DNA of 64,000 nt, taken from assembly GCA_012520915.1 (NCBI GenBank), contig JAAYNJ010000017.1, positions 186,001 through 250,000 on the forward strand. The letters are read 5' to 3'. Shown piece after piece: positions 1 to 8,240 of this stretch. The stretch is from Oscillospiraceae bacterium. Lineage in GTDB: Bacteria > Bacillota > Clostridia > Oscillospirales > Ruminococcaceae. Numbering within the stretch: the stretch's first letter is position 1; each line of letters starts with the position of its first letter. The notes under the pieces are model-generated. The model was given only the letters and a program-made list of their open reading frames with translations. It did no database searches and was not told where the DNA came from. Made by a program: the position numbers and the translations under genes.

Positions 1-2
1 CG

Positions 3-491
3 GGTGTTTCCATGTTGCTTCTTTTTACATCCCTCAGATACTTTCTGAATTTCAACATGGGATTCGGCACCCTGCTCATAGCACATATAACATTCAACGT
101 TCCCTACGTCATACTCTCGGTAAACCCGAAATTCCGACAACTTGATAACAGTCTGTACGAAGCGGCGCTTGATCTCGGCTGTAATCCGACGCAGGCTTTC
201 TTTAAAGTTATTCTGCCTCAGATAATGCCGGGCATAACCACCGGTTTCCTCATGGCGCTGACATATTCCATAGACGACTTTGTAATAAGCTATTTCACGT
301 CGGGAACATCACAGACGCTTTCCATCGCCGTCTACTCGATGACGAGGAGAAAGGTCAGCCCTGAGATAAACGCCCTGTCGACACTGATATTCGCTGCGGT
401 GCTGACTATACTTCTCATCATGAATTTCAAAGATATCCGCTCGGAAAACTCCAAAAGCGGACTGAAAAAGAAGGGGGCGGAGAGGATATGA
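3..491 (+). CDS. potC: Spermidine/putrescine ABC transporter permease, PotC-like (5' partial)
   Basis: Inner-membrane permease subunit of a polyamine ABC importer. The open frame enters from the left edge, so the N-terminus is missing. Several hydrophobic segments are visible. The EAA-type loop that docks on the ATPase reads EAALDLGCNPTQAFFKVILP, which is typical of PotB/PotC. The protein ends in a basic Lys-rich tail. Its stop overlaps the start of the PotD-like gene by 4 bases (ATGA), so the two are translationally coupled. The ATPase and the second permease (PotA, PotB) are presumably to the left, outside the window. The PotC call rests on the downstream PotD gene and on similarity of the C-terminal half. 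Confidence 0.88.
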   Translation, partial: GVSMLLLFTSLRYFLNFNMGFGTLLIAHITFNVPYVILSVNPKFRQLDNSLYEAALDLGCNPTQAFFKVILPQIMPGITTGFLMALTYSIDDFVISYFTSGTSQTLSIAVYSMTRRKVSPEINALSTLIFAAVLTILLIMNFKDIRSENSKSGLKKKGAERI

Positions 492-1699
492 CAAAGAGAA
501 TACTGTCCTTTATCTTTGCGGTGTTGCTGACGATGTCGTTTTTCGTCTCTGCCGAGACGGAATATGAAACCGATATAAGCTATTATGAAAAATTCAAAGA
601 TCAGAACATCACAATCAACGTCTATAACTGGGGAGAGTATATCTCCGACGGCGGCGACGATTCCGTAAATGTTAATTCCGAATTTGAGAAACTGACGGGC
701 ATTAAGGTTCACTACACCACTTTTGCGAGCAACGAGCAGATGTACGCCAAGCTGAAAGGTGAAGGCACCTCGGTCTACGACATAATAATACCCTCCGAAT
801 ACATGATAGCGAGGATGATAAAGGAGGATATGCTCGAAGAAATCGATATGGAAAACATCCCCAACTATGCCCTGATAGACGACCAGTACAAAGACCTGCT
901 GCATGACCCGGACAACCTCTATTCGGTGCCCTATATGTGGGGAATGGTAGGGCTTATATACAACACCTCGATGACCGATGAAGAGATAATCTCCTGGAAC
1001 TCCCTTTGGGACGAGAGATATTTCGGAAACATCCTGATGTTTGAAAATCCTCGCGACGCCTTCGGCATATCCCTTGCGCGTCTCGGATATTCAATGAATT
1101 CGGAGGATCCGAAGGAGATGGAGGAGGCTGCCGAGGAACTGAAAAAACAGAAGATGCTGGTTCAGGCATATGTTATGGATGAGATCTTCAACAAGATGGA
1201 GGGAGGAGAGGCGGTAATCGCTCCTTACTACGCCGGAGATGCCATCACCATGATGGATGAAAATCCCGATCTCGCTTTTGCCTTCCCGGAGGAAACGACG
1301 AACTTCTTTGTTGACAGTTTTGTTATACCGAAGGGCAGTAAAAACAAAGAAGCAGCGGAAATGTATATCAACTTCATGTGCGAACCCGAGATTTCGGCGG
1401 CAAATGCCGAGTATATCGGATACTCCACCCCTATATCTGCCGCCAGAGAGATGCTGGATCTCGATGAAGAGATAATGGCAATATCCTATCCGTCGGTTGA
1501 AGTTATAGAGAAAAGTGAAATATTCAGAGAACTCGATCCGGAAATCAACAAACTCATGGACAAACTCTGGACCGAAATAAGAAGTTATAATGAAAGCGCA
1601 AATGACTGGATAGCTCCCATCTTTATACTTTCGCTGTTTTTGGCATCGATAACGATAATAGTGGTCAGAGCTGTTAAGAAGAAACGAAGCGTTCAGTAA
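488..1699 (+). CDS. potD: Spermidine/putrescine-binding protein, PotD-like, with C-terminal membrane anchor
   Basis: Extracytoplasmic solute-binding protein of 403 residues that would deliver polyamines to the PotC-type permease encoded just upstream. Residues 1-22 form a signal peptide with probable cleavage after SFFVSA. The PotD signature follows: INVYNWGEYISDG near residue 40, then DIIIPSEYMIARM and VPYMWGMVGLIYNTS. Firmicute binding proteins are usually held by an N-terminal lipid-Cys, but none is present here. Instead the C-terminus carries a single hydrophobic helix (about residues 378-396) followed by a basic KKKRS tail, which looks like a built-in membrane anchor. The family is confident; polyamine specificity is inferred. 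Confidence 0.9.
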   Translation: MTKRILSFIFAVLLTMSFFVSAETEYETDISYYEKFKDQNITINVYNWGEYISDGGDDSVNVNSEFEKLTGIKVHYTTFASNEQMYAKLKGEGTSVYDIIIPSEYMIARMIKEDMLEEIDMENIPNYALIDDQYKDLLHDPDNLYSVPYMWGMVGLIYNTSMTDEEIISWNSLWDERYFGNILMFENPRDAFGISLARLGYSMNSEDPKEMEEAAEELKKQKMLVQAYVMDEIFNKMEGGEAVIAPYYAGDAITMMDENPDLAFAFPEETTNFFVDSFVIPKGSKNKEAAEMYINFMCEPEISAANAEYIGYSTPISAAREMLDLDEEIMAISYPSVEVIEKSEIFRELDPEINKLMDKLWTEIRSYNESANDWIAPIFILSLFLASITIIVVRAVKKKRSVQ

Positions 1700-1711
1700 A
1701 GTCAATACCCG

Positions 1712-1744
1712 ACCCCTGCCGAGAGGCGGGGGTTGTTGATTTTC
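1712..1744 (+). terminator. Intrinsic terminator after potCD
   Basis: A 9-bp GC-rich stem (1712-1720 with 1725-1733, one G-U pair, GAGA loop) is followed by a T-rich run. It lies 12 bases after the potD stop and separates the transporter from the nucleoside-hydrolase genes. Confidence 0.75.
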
Positions 1745-1830
1745 GGGAAATATTAATCGGTTTGGGGCAAACTGATAAAGACGCTGTGAAAAAATCGTCG
1801 TTTTTGACAAATTTTCGACGGCGCAAATCG

Positions 1831-1839
1831 TGGTATAAT
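1831..1839 (+). promoter_or_regulatory. Extended -10 promoter for the first nucleoside-hydrolase pair
   Basis: TGGTATAAT is an extended -10 element. A perfect TTGACA lies further upstream (1804-1809), but the 24-base spacer is too long for standard use. Transcription would start near 1846. That places the ATG at 1841 outside the transcript and favours the TTG start at 1868. Confidence 0.55.
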
Positions 1840-1867
1840 TATGAAAAATGTAAAGGGGGGTAACGTT

Positions 1868-2818
1868 TTGTCAAAAAAAAGAATTCCCGTCATTCTCGAC
1901 GGAGATCCGGGACACGATGATGCGATAGCCTGGGTTTTGGCGTTTGCAAGCGACATGCTCGACATAAAGGCGGTAACATCTGTTTCGGGAAACGTCAACA
2001 TAGACCAAACTACCAAAAACACTCTTGAAGTGCTGACCCTGCTCGGAGTAAAGGACGTTCCGATTGCAAGGGGATGCACAAAACCGCTCATCGGACCGTT
2101 TTTCGACGCTCCTTCGGTTCACGGAGAATCGGGACTGGACGGTCCTGTAATGCCCGAATCAAAACTCGAACTCTGCGGCCTCCATGGGGTTGACCTCATG
2201 ATAAAGGTTTTGGAGGAAAGCGAAGAGCCGGTTACCTTGGTGCCGACGGGACCGCTGACCAACGTCGCGCTTTTGCTGATTACGAGACCGGACCTCAAAG
2301 ATAAGATTGAAAGAATATCCCTTATGGGCGGAGGACTTCTCCACGGAAACTGGACCTATGCCGCCGAATTCAACATTTTGGTTGACCCAGAAGCTGCGAA
2401 ATTCGTCTTTGAAAGCGGTATTCCCATTATCATGGCGGGTCTGGATGTTACCGAAAAGTCCTACATAACCTCGGAAGACATAGACAAGATAAGAGCGGTC
2501 TCAAATGAAGTGGCGGTGATTGTAGCCGACTGGATTGATTTCTTCTACAAATTCCACAGAGATATCGGCTATCTCGGCGCACCGGTCCACGACCCCGTTG
2601 CGATAGTCGCCCTTATAAACCCCGATATACTGGAAATGAGAGAGCTGTATGTCGAAATTGAGACCGAAGGGGAATTCCTGCGTGGCGCCACACTCGGCGA
2701 CTACTCGAGCTTGTCGGGTAAAGCGCCGAACGTAACGGCCATAACAAACATCGACCGAGAGGCGTATGTCGATATGATTGTCGAAGCGACAAAGAAGTAT
2801 AGTGAGGTGACGATGTGA
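1868..2818 (+). CDS. Inosine-uridine-type nucleoside hydrolase (paralogue 1)
   Basis: Hydrolyses the N-glycosidic bond of ribonucleosides to a free base and ribose in salvage. I chose TTG 1868 because an AAAGGGGGG ribosome site (1852-1860) sits 7 bases before it; an upstream in-frame ATG at 1841 precedes the likely transcription start. The 316-residue protein carries the calcium-binding motif DGDPGHDDA (D11, D13, D17, D18), VPTGPLTN in the middle, the GGG/AEFN segment, and VHDP with Asp242, the canonical fourth metal ligand. All expected active-site residues are present. The next paralogue overlaps its stop, so the two form an operon. The preferred nucleoside cannot be read from sequence. Confidence 0.9.
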   Translation: MSKKRIPVILDGDPGHDDAIAWVLAFASDMLDIKAVTSVSGNVNIDQTTKNTLEVLTLLGVKDVPIARGCTKPLIGPFFDAPSVHGESGLDGPVMPESKLELCGLHGVDLMIKVLEESEEPVTLVPTGPLTNVALLLITRPDLKDKIERISLMGGGLLHGNWTYAAEFNILVDPEAAKFVFESGIPIIMAGLDVTEKSYITSEDIDKIRAVSNEVAVIVADWIDFFYKFHRDIGYLGAPVHDPVAIVALINPDILEMRELYVEIETEGEFLRGATLGDYSSLSGKAPNVTAITNIDREAYVDMIVEATKKYSEVTM

Positions 2819-3759
2819 ACAGACGCCCGATTATTATTGATTGCGATCCGGGATACGATGATATCCAGGCGCTAATCCTTGCAAAACAGTGCGAGAATGT
2901 CCGCGTCGTGGCGGTAACGGCCGTGTCGGGAAACGTCGCACTGAAGTATACCGAAAAAAATGCCCTCGCCATTACCGAATATTTGGGATTTGACGTCCCG
3001 GTGGCATCGGGAGCGGAGAGACCGCTGTTCAGAGACCCGCTTTTTGCGGAAGAACACCACGGCGAAGAGGGTCTGCTCGGCATGAACCTCCCCGAACCTT
3101 CGAAAAAGGTTGTAGATAAAAAGGCATGGGATTTCATCTATGACATAGCGGTTGAGCTAAAAGGCGAACTCGAAATAGTCGCGGTAGGACCGCTGACCAA
3201 TATAGCGATTGCCCTTATGAAATATCCCGAACTGAAAGATCTCGTTAAAACCATTTATATAATGGGCGGGGCTATACTGAGCGGAAACAGCCGTTTTTCG
3301 ACGGAGTTCAATATACACGTCGATCCCGAGGCTGCAAAAAGGGTATTCGAAAGCGGCATACCTTTCTACCTCTGTCCGCTCGACCTGACGAGACAGAGCT
3401 ATATCACCGACGAGGAGATAGTAAAGGTCGAAGAGATGGGCAATAAAGAAACAAAATTCTTCGCCGATATAACGAAGTTGTCGATGGTAACCTTTTCGGG
3501 CAATCTGCCCCAGAGAAAGGACGGAATAGTAGGTTCGAATATGCACGACCCCTGCACGCTTCTCTTTGCCGACGACAACAGCATTTTCGACTTCGAAGAG
3601 TGTTATATAAACGTCGAAACCTTCGGCAAAAACGCCGGCAAGACGGTTACCGACTGCTACAGCGACAAACAGGCGGAGGTAAAGAACGGCTATCTCGTAA
3701 AATCTGTGGACAGAAAGGCTTTTGTGGAGAGAGTCTACAGCCTGCTTTCAAAATACTGA
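2815..3759 (+). CDS. Inosine-uridine-type nucleoside hydrolase (paralogue 2)
   Basis: Nucleoside N-ribohydrolase of 314 residues. It starts at GTG 2815, overlapping the previous stop (GTGA), behind a GTGAGGTGA ribosome site. The metal site IDCDPGYDD (D9, D11, D15, D16) is complete, as is the late MHDP motif. VGPLTNIA and the STEFNIHVDPEAA segment match the family. It is a divergent tandem duplicate of the gene before it, so the pair may form mixed oligomers or cover different bases. A strong bidirectional hairpin follows. Confidence 0.9.
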   Translation: MNRRPIIIDCDPGYDDIQALILAKQCENVRVVAVTAVSGNVALKYTEKNALAITEYLGFDVPVASGAERPLFRDPLFAEEHHGEEGLLGMNLPEPSKKVVDKKAWDFIYDIAVELKGELEIVAVGPLTNIAIALMKYPELKDLVKTIYIMGGAILSGNSRFSTEFNIHVDPEAAKRVFESGIPFYLCPLDLTRQSYITDEEIVKVEEMGNKETKFFADITKLSMVTFSGNLPQRKDGIVGSNMHDPCTLLFADDNSIFDFEECYINVETFGKNAGKTVTDCYSDKQAEVKNGYLVKSVDRKAFVERVYSLLSKY

Positions 3760-3790
3760 TATCAAAGCATGAGATAATTTAACAATAAAA

Positions 3791-3827
3791 CATACCGGGC
3801 GGAATATTCCGCCCGGTATGTCGTTTT
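3791..3827. terminator. Bidirectional terminator between convergent genes
   Basis: A perfect 30-base palindrome (3791-3820) with CATACCGGGCGG arms, flanked by an A-rich stretch on the left and a T-rich one on the right. It lies between the plus-strand hydrolases and the minus-strand membrane gene ending at 3884. Confidence 0.8.
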
Positions 3828-3883
3828 CGTATATGTTTAAAAAATACCCGTGATTATTTTTACACCGCTGTTAAATTTGTGTT

Positions 3884-4423
3884 TTATCTTCTTTTGAGTT
3901 TCGGGCGGATGAGGCGGATGTAGAGGATTATGAGTCTCGTGAGAGCGATGTCGTAGACAAAAAAAGTCACGTTGCCCAGAACGAGCAGCAACAGAAGAAA
4001 GGCCGTTTTGTAGTCGGCGAATTCCTTTACTATCGCTTCAAAACCGAATATCTTCAGCATCAGAAAATATGCCGATATAATCGAAATATTAAAAACCGAA
4101 AATTTAAGCAGGTATTCGAGTATCTTTCTTTTGAGGTTTTCGAAAAGCGCCTTCAGTATGGGATAGTGCCCGAAAAAGAATGCGAAGAGAAAGGTGACTT
4201 CCCTGTCCGAAACCAGCAGAAGGGAGAGAATTGAAATCGAAAGATAGACGATAAAAGCGGTGGTTTTTGAAAGCTCCATTACAAAAAACAACACCGTAAG
4301 GGATGCCATTGCAGGGACGGCAAATGTGGCAAAGGGAATCATCGAACCCATGAACATAATGGTTATGCTCACTGCGGTGAGGATTCCCCCTAAAGCTATG
4401 ACATAACTGTCGGACTTTCGCAA
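3884..4423 (-). CDS. Multi-pass membrane protein of unknown function
   Basis: 179 residues with about five hydrophobic segments and a strongly basic C-terminus (IRPKLKRR). The opening KSDSYVIALGGILTAVSI and the general layout resemble small clostridial membrane proteins related to ECF-transporter substrate subunits, but I see no diagnostic substrate motif and do not assign one. It is the last gene of a minus-strand group with the J-like protein (16 bases upstream) and the DUF5685 protein, which suggests a role linked to those two. Confidence 0.7.
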   Translation of the reverse strand: MRKSDSYVIALGGILTAVSITIMFMGSMIPFATFAVPAMASLTVLFFVMELSKTTAFIVYLSISILSLLLVSDREVTFLFAFFFGHYPILKALFENLKRKILEYLLKFSVFNISIISAYFLMLKIFGFEAIVKEFADYKTAFLLLLLVLGNVTFFVYDIALTRLIILYIRLIRPKLKRR

Positions 4424-4439
4424 AATTTCCTCCGAAATA

Positions 4440-5087
4440 TCAGCAACAGCGGATTAAGTCGCCGCCCATGCACTCGCAACAACAGTCGGCACAGAGAAGA
4501 CCGGTGCAGATGTCGCAACCGGAACAACCGCCGCCGCTGCGGCGCTGTGTATCGTAACCCCCGTAAGGATTTCCGGGAGCATTTCCCTGACGGTATCCCT
4601 TCATGCGGTTATATGCCGCGCTGTACTCCTTGTTTGAGGGCTGCATGGAGGTCGCAATTGAAAAATATCTTTCCGCTTCATCGAGCCAACCCTTGGCGTG
4701 GGCGACGCTGCCCATGAGAAAATTCCATTCGGCGTCTCTGAAACTCGGCTTTATCGCCTTAAGCGTCTCTTCCGCCTCACCCGTTCTGCCGGAATTGATC
4801 ATATTTCTTATTGCGACGCTGTCGTAGTTTGAGAAGACCTGAGACCTGTCGTTATAGGTGTTTTGTGCTGCGCGCGGATTTTGACGGGCCTGTATGCTGC
4901 GCTCGGCCATTATCCTGTCGTAAGCGTCGTTTATGTCCTTTTGTTTCTTTGCCGCAAGGTCGGCCAGAGGATTGCCAGAATAATTTTCGGCATCATATTT
5001 TTCCGAAAGCCTGCGATAAGAGGCCTTTACCTCTTCGTCGCTGGCATCGGGAGAAATTTCAAGAACTCTGTACGGATCTGTCATCAT
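4440..5087 (-). CDS. J-domain-like protein lacking HPD, with Cys-rich C-terminus
   Basis: About 215 residues. The start is one of two adjacent ATGs (5087 or 5084) behind CGGAGA; an ATG at 5123 lies at or before the probable transcription start. Residues 1-65 look like a J domain: DPYRVLEISPDASDEEVKAS, then NPLADLAAKKQKDINDAYD. However, the HPD tripeptide that stimulates Hsp70 ATPase is replaced: KYDAEN stands where KYHPDN is expected. A TPR-like middle (NSGRTGEAEETL, WLDEAERYFSIA) follows, then a tail with about ten cysteines (CSGCDICTG, CADCCCECMGG) that could bind metal. It is unlikely to be a normal Hsp70 co-chaperone. Confidence 0.82.
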   Translation of the reverse strand: MMTDPYRVLEISPDASDEEVKASYRRLSEKYDAENYSGNPLADLAAKKQKDINDAYDRIMAERSIQARQNPRAAQNTYNDRSQVFSNYDSVAIRNMINSGRTGEAEETLKAIKPSFRDAEWNFLMGSVAHAKGWLDEAERYFSIATSMQPSNKEYSAAYNRMKGYRQGNAPGNPYGGYDTQRRSGGGCSGCDICTGLLCADCCCECMGGDLIRCC

Positions 5088-5128
5088 TAAATCTCCGAAT
5101 TGTTTATCGGCTTGTTGCCGCAACTACA

Positions 5129-5134
5129 ATTATA
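5129..5134 (-). promoter_or_regulatory. -10 box for the minus-strand J-like gene
   Basis: Perfect TATAAT on the minus strand, about 42 bases before the ATG at 5087. No convincing -35 is visible. It implies a transcription start near 5122 and supports the shorter reading of the J-like protein. Confidence 0.45.
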
Positions 5135-5184
5135 CTCTAAAAAACTCGATATTACTTTATATCGACATATTATCAGACGGGTAA

Positions 5185-6072
5185 TTACTCTGTCTTCTCA
5201 CCGGTTACTATCTCGGTTTTGAGCTTGCCTATGTTGTCGATTGAAGTGTAGAGTCCTAAAAAAATTATGTTGTCGAGAATCTCCCTGTAATTCTTTATTT
5301 CCAACAGGTTGTAGGTTGAAGCGATTTCGCCGACATTGAGCCTTAAAGAACCTTTGAATTCTTCCACTGCCTGCTTTATCTCGTCTTCCGCCGGATTTTG
5401 AGAGAGTCTGTTTCTCAGCGGGTTAAACCGGTTATACTTTATGTCATCGGAGAGGTCGTCCCCCGCGTCGCAGAGATAAATAAATCTGCCGAGCAGATAT
5501 CCGAGCCTCTTGAGTATCCTCTTTGTGTTCTCCTCCTCCGACAACATCTCAAATATTGCGGAAAGTCCGTTGGCGGACGACTGGGAAGCAAGATCGGTTG
5601 AGGAAGTGCTGTTCCTTTCAATCCCGCTTTGATTTTCCATCTCCGTATTTATCAGCTTGTCGATTTCGGGGTAGAGTCTTTTAGCCCTTTTATACCCCCT
5701 CGAAATGGCGAGCTTTGTCGCAAAAGAAGCCGCTTTTTTAATAAACCTCTCATCGGACATATCGTCAGCCAGTTTGTAGTATGCGGTGATGACCGCCATG
5801 GCTGCGGAAAATTCAATCGACTCGTTGCCTTTGGCGACGGGTACTTTTTTTAAAGGATTTGTGTTGCAGCGTTCCCGGGATACGGTTATTTCCCCGTCCT
5901 TGAGCGACAATGAGAGGAGGGTCAAAAAGACAAAGTCGTACCCGACGAGAATTCTCGAAGAGGCGGTGAATTTGTTCGAAAGTGTTTTACAGAGTCCGCA
6001 ATAGACGGCTCTGTAGGTGTTAAAATCCCTGATTGTAAGGTCGGGTTTTGAAGGTATGATATATCCGAACAA
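5185..6072 (-). CDS. DUF5685 family protein
   Basis: 295 residues of unknown function. I chose TTG 6072, preceded by AGGTG at 5-base spacing, because it gives the family's usual N-terminus, MFGYIIPSKPDLTIRDF. Longer in-frame readings add only residues encoded by AT-rich upstream DNA. A CGLCK motif follows at about residue 26 (AVYCGLCKTL), and a second half contains YLLGRFIYLCDAGDDLSDD with an Asp-rich run. This arrangement resembles the all-helical, Asp-rich active sites of prenyl-transfer proteins, but no function is established. It lies upstream of the J-like gene on the same strand. The family call is good; the function is unknown. Confidence 0.78.
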   Translation of the reverse strand: MFGYIIPSKPDLTIRDFNTYRAVYCGLCKTLSNKFTASSRILVGYDFVFLTLLSLSLKDGEITVSRERCNTNPLKKVPVAKGNESIEFSAAMAVITAYYKLADDMSDERFIKKAASFATKLAISRGYKRAKRLYPEIDKLINTEMENQSGIERNSTSSTDLASQSSANGLSAIFEMLSEEENTKRILKRLGYLLGRFIYLCDAGDDLSDDIKYNRFNPLRNRLSQNPAEDEIKQAVEEFKGSLRLNVGEIASTYNLLEIKNYREILDNIIFLGLYTSIDNIGKLKTEIVTGEKTE

Positions 6073-6184
6073 ATCTTCACCTGCGCGTTTTTTATAAGTT
6101 TTTAAAATGATACTATAATTTATTTCAGCCTGCAATTTATGTATGTTAACAGATATTGTTACGGAAAAAGCGGGGCAGGTTCGA

Positions 6185-6213
6185 TTGATTTTGAAAAACC
6201 AAAGTTATATACT
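6185..6213 (+). promoter_or_regulatory. Sigma-A-type promoter for the second nucleoside-hydrolase pair
   Basis: TTGATT (6185-6190), a 17-base spacer, then TATACT (6208-6213), 37 bases before the ATG at 6251. Confidence 0.65.
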
Positions 6214-6250
6214 TTATTTTGTATGAAAACTAATACCGAAAGGAAGGATA

Positions 6251-7165
6251 ATGGATAAAATTCCGGTATTTATAGATATGGATCCCGGCGCGGAAGACGC
6301 GCTTGCCGTCATGATTTGTGCCGCGCACAACTGCGAAATCGTGGGAATGTCGGCGAGTTACGGGAGTGTAAGCCTAAAGGATTCTCTTGAAAATCTCAAA
6401 CAGCTGGCGGAGCTCTTTTCCGTCGACTGTTCCATATCCCGCGGGGCAAACAGACCCTTGGTTTCCGCGACTGAAAGGGATGAGGATTTAAAAGAGAGTC
6501 ATTTGAAAAGCTGGGACGCGATAAATGATTATGTAAAAGAAAATCCCGGCAAACTCACCCTGCTCACGACCGGACCGCTCACCGATATTGCAATATTCGC
6601 GCTCAGATATCCCGAATCGGTCCAGCTGGTAAACAAGCTGGTGGTTTCGGGAGGATCGATGGGGTTCGGGGATGTGACCCCGACGGCGGAATTTAACATT
6701 TTTGCCGACCCCCACGCCGCCTCGATAGTTCTTGACGCCGGATTTAAAGAGATATTGATGGTGGATCTCGTCGGAGCTTCGACGGGATTCCTGACCGAGC
6801 TGGAGGCGGACAGGCTGCTGATTGTCAAATCGAAAGCCGGACAACTGCTTGAAGCCATCCGGCTCTACCAAAAAAGACTTCAGAAAAATGACGCAACGGG
6901 CAGGCATCTTGACGACAGGGTGATATTTAAAGATGCCGTTGCAGCCGCGGTTGCGGCGGATGAGACGATAGCGGAAATAAAGAGGCGTTTTGTATTTTGT
7001 GAAACGCAGAGCGATAAGAATAAAGGCAGAACCGTATCCGATAAAAACAGCCGTTTCGGTCAGAAACCCAATGTATCCATTGTGGAATCGGTGGACAGAG
7101 AAAAATTTGCGGATATGTTTCTTTCTTCGATAGTGTTTTTTGAAAAGGAGGAAAGCGATGAGTAA
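6251..7165 (+). CDS. Nucleoside hydrolase-like protein with altered active site (paralogue 3)
   Basis: 304 residues, ATG behind AAAGGAAGG. The fold motifs are present (IDMDPGAEDA, TTGPLTDIA, TAEFNIFADPHAA), but the metal site reads D9-x-D11-P-G-x-E15-D16, with Glu where family members have the first Asp of the DD pair. The late HD dipeptide is replaced by KD (FKDAVAAA). In characterised nucleoside hydrolases these positions bind calcium and protonate the leaving base, so substrate or activity has probably changed. It overlaps paralogue 4 by 8 bases. Confidence 0.85.
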   Translation: MDKIPVFIDMDPGAEDALAVMICAAHNCEIVGMSASYGSVSLKDSLENLKQLAELFSVDCSISRGANRPLVSATERDEDLKESHLKSWDAINDYVKENPGKLTLLTTGPLTDIAIFALRYPESVQLVNKLVVSGGSMGFGDVTPTAEFNIFADPHAASIVLDAGFKEILMVDLVGASTGFLTELEADRLLIVKSKAGQLLEAIRLYQKRLQKNDATGRHLDDRVIFKDAVAAAVAADETIAEIKRRFVFCETQSDKNKGRTVSDKNSRFGQKPNVSIVESVDREKFADMFLSSIVFFEKEESDE

Positions 7166-8099
7166 AATTCCCGTAATACTCAATGTCGATACAGGAATAG
7201 ACGACGCATTTGCAATAGCGCTTGCGGTTTCTTCCGAATTTATAGATTTGAAACTCATAACCACCTCCTTCGGAAACTGTCCCGTAAAAACCTCCACCAC
7301 AAATACCCTGAGAATACTCGAACTGATCGGGAGGGGAGATATACCCGTCGCGGTGGGAGCCGCGGGGAGCATTATGTCCTATCTGCAGACTGTGGTGGGA
7401 AGCGCCGCACACGGAGACGACGGTCTCGGCAATAAAGCCGCGCTCCTGCCCTATCCCGAGATAATTCCCTCGACAATGACCGCCGTGGAACACATGGCAA
7501 AGACGATAAAAGAAAGCAAAAACAATGTAATCATAATTTCAACCTGTGCGTTGACGAACGTCGCCGTGCTGTTGCTTTCACACCCAGAAGTTGCGGAAAA
7601 AATCGACGGCATTGCTTTTTCGGGCGGTTCTCTGTTCTCGGGAAACGTATTGCCGACGGTCGAGGCAAATGTCTTTTCCGACCCCGAAGCGGCACAGGTG
7701 GTTTTAAACAGCGGAATCAGAGTTTTGATGTGTTCGCTGGAGGCATCCACAGGCGCATATTTTACTTTTGAAGACAGACAGAAGATAAGACAGCTGGAGA
7801 CGAGACCCTCGTATTTCCTCTGTGAAGCGCTTAAGCACCACGCAGACCACTTTGAAAATCTGCTTTTAAGAGAGGGAAGCGTGCTCCACGACATAGTTCC
7901 CGTAGCGTGGACGATAGACCCTTCAACCGTCGAAACAAAACCCTATTACATCGAAGTGGACCTCGACGGACGCTATACAAGGGGCTCCACCGTCGCCGAT
8001 TTCCCGAAACAAAGAAGGGCAAATGCCGCAGTCTGCATGAAGGTGGACAGAGAGAAGCTCGTTGACCTCGTCGTCGAAGGACTTGGAAAGATTGGATAA
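7158..8099 (+). CDS. Nucleoside hydrolase-like protein (paralogue 4)
   Basis: 313 residues. ATG 7158 is set by AAGGAGG (7145-7151) with 6-base spacing; a TTG at 7140 lies too early. The N-terminal motif is NVDTGIDDA: the first Asp is Asn and the usual DPG is DTG, while D11, D15 and D16 remain. VLHDIVPVAW keeps the late HD. TCALTNVAV and SGGSLFSGN fill the positions of the TGPLTN and GGG loops. It is translationally coupled to paralogue 3 and ends before a strong hairpin. Probably a ribohydrolase with shifted specificity. Confidence 0.86.
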   Translation: MSKIPVILNVDTGIDDAFAIALAVSSEFIDLKLITTSFGNCPVKTSTTNTLRILELIGRGDIPVAVGAAGSIMSYLQTVVGSAAHGDDGLGNKAALLPYPEIIPSTMTAVEHMAKTIKESKNNVIIISTCALTNVAVLLLSHPEVAEKIDGIAFSGGSLFSGNVLPTVEANVFSDPEAAQVVLNSGIRVLMCSLEASTGAYFTFEDRQKIRQLETRPSYFLCEALKHHADHFENLLLREGSVLHDIVPVAWTIDPSTVETKPYYIEVDLDGRYTRGSTVADFPKQRRANAAVCMKVDREKLVDLVVEGLGKIG

Positions 8100-8116
8100 A
8101 AGACGGTTTCTCACGT

Positions 8117-8157
8117 GAAGTTCATTGTGCATTCTGCTACAATGAACTTCAATTTTA
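8117..8157 (+). terminator. Intrinsic terminator after the second hydrolase pair
   Basis: Perfect 12-bp stem, GAAGTTCATTGT (8117-8128) with its complement (8139-8150), a 10-base loop and then AATTTTATT. Confidence 0.8.
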
Positions 8158-8186
8158 TTGACTATTATATATAATCTTGTTAATAT
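8158..8186 (+). promoter_or_regulatory. Probable promoter for the paaK-iorAB operon
   Basis: TTGACT (8158-8163), a 17-base spacer, then TAATAT (8181-8186), 55 bases before the paaK start. A small GTCC-GAAG-GGAC hairpin lies in the leader (8206-8217). Confidence 0.45.
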
Positions 8187-8240
8187 TATTAGAAATTTTG
8201 ACCGTCCGAAGGGACAAAAAAGAAATCAGTGAGGGTAAAA

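Noticed and set aside
1091-1810. 239-codon minus-strand frame opposite potD
   Set aside because: Shadow frame of a well-supported gene; no motif, ribosome site or promoter.
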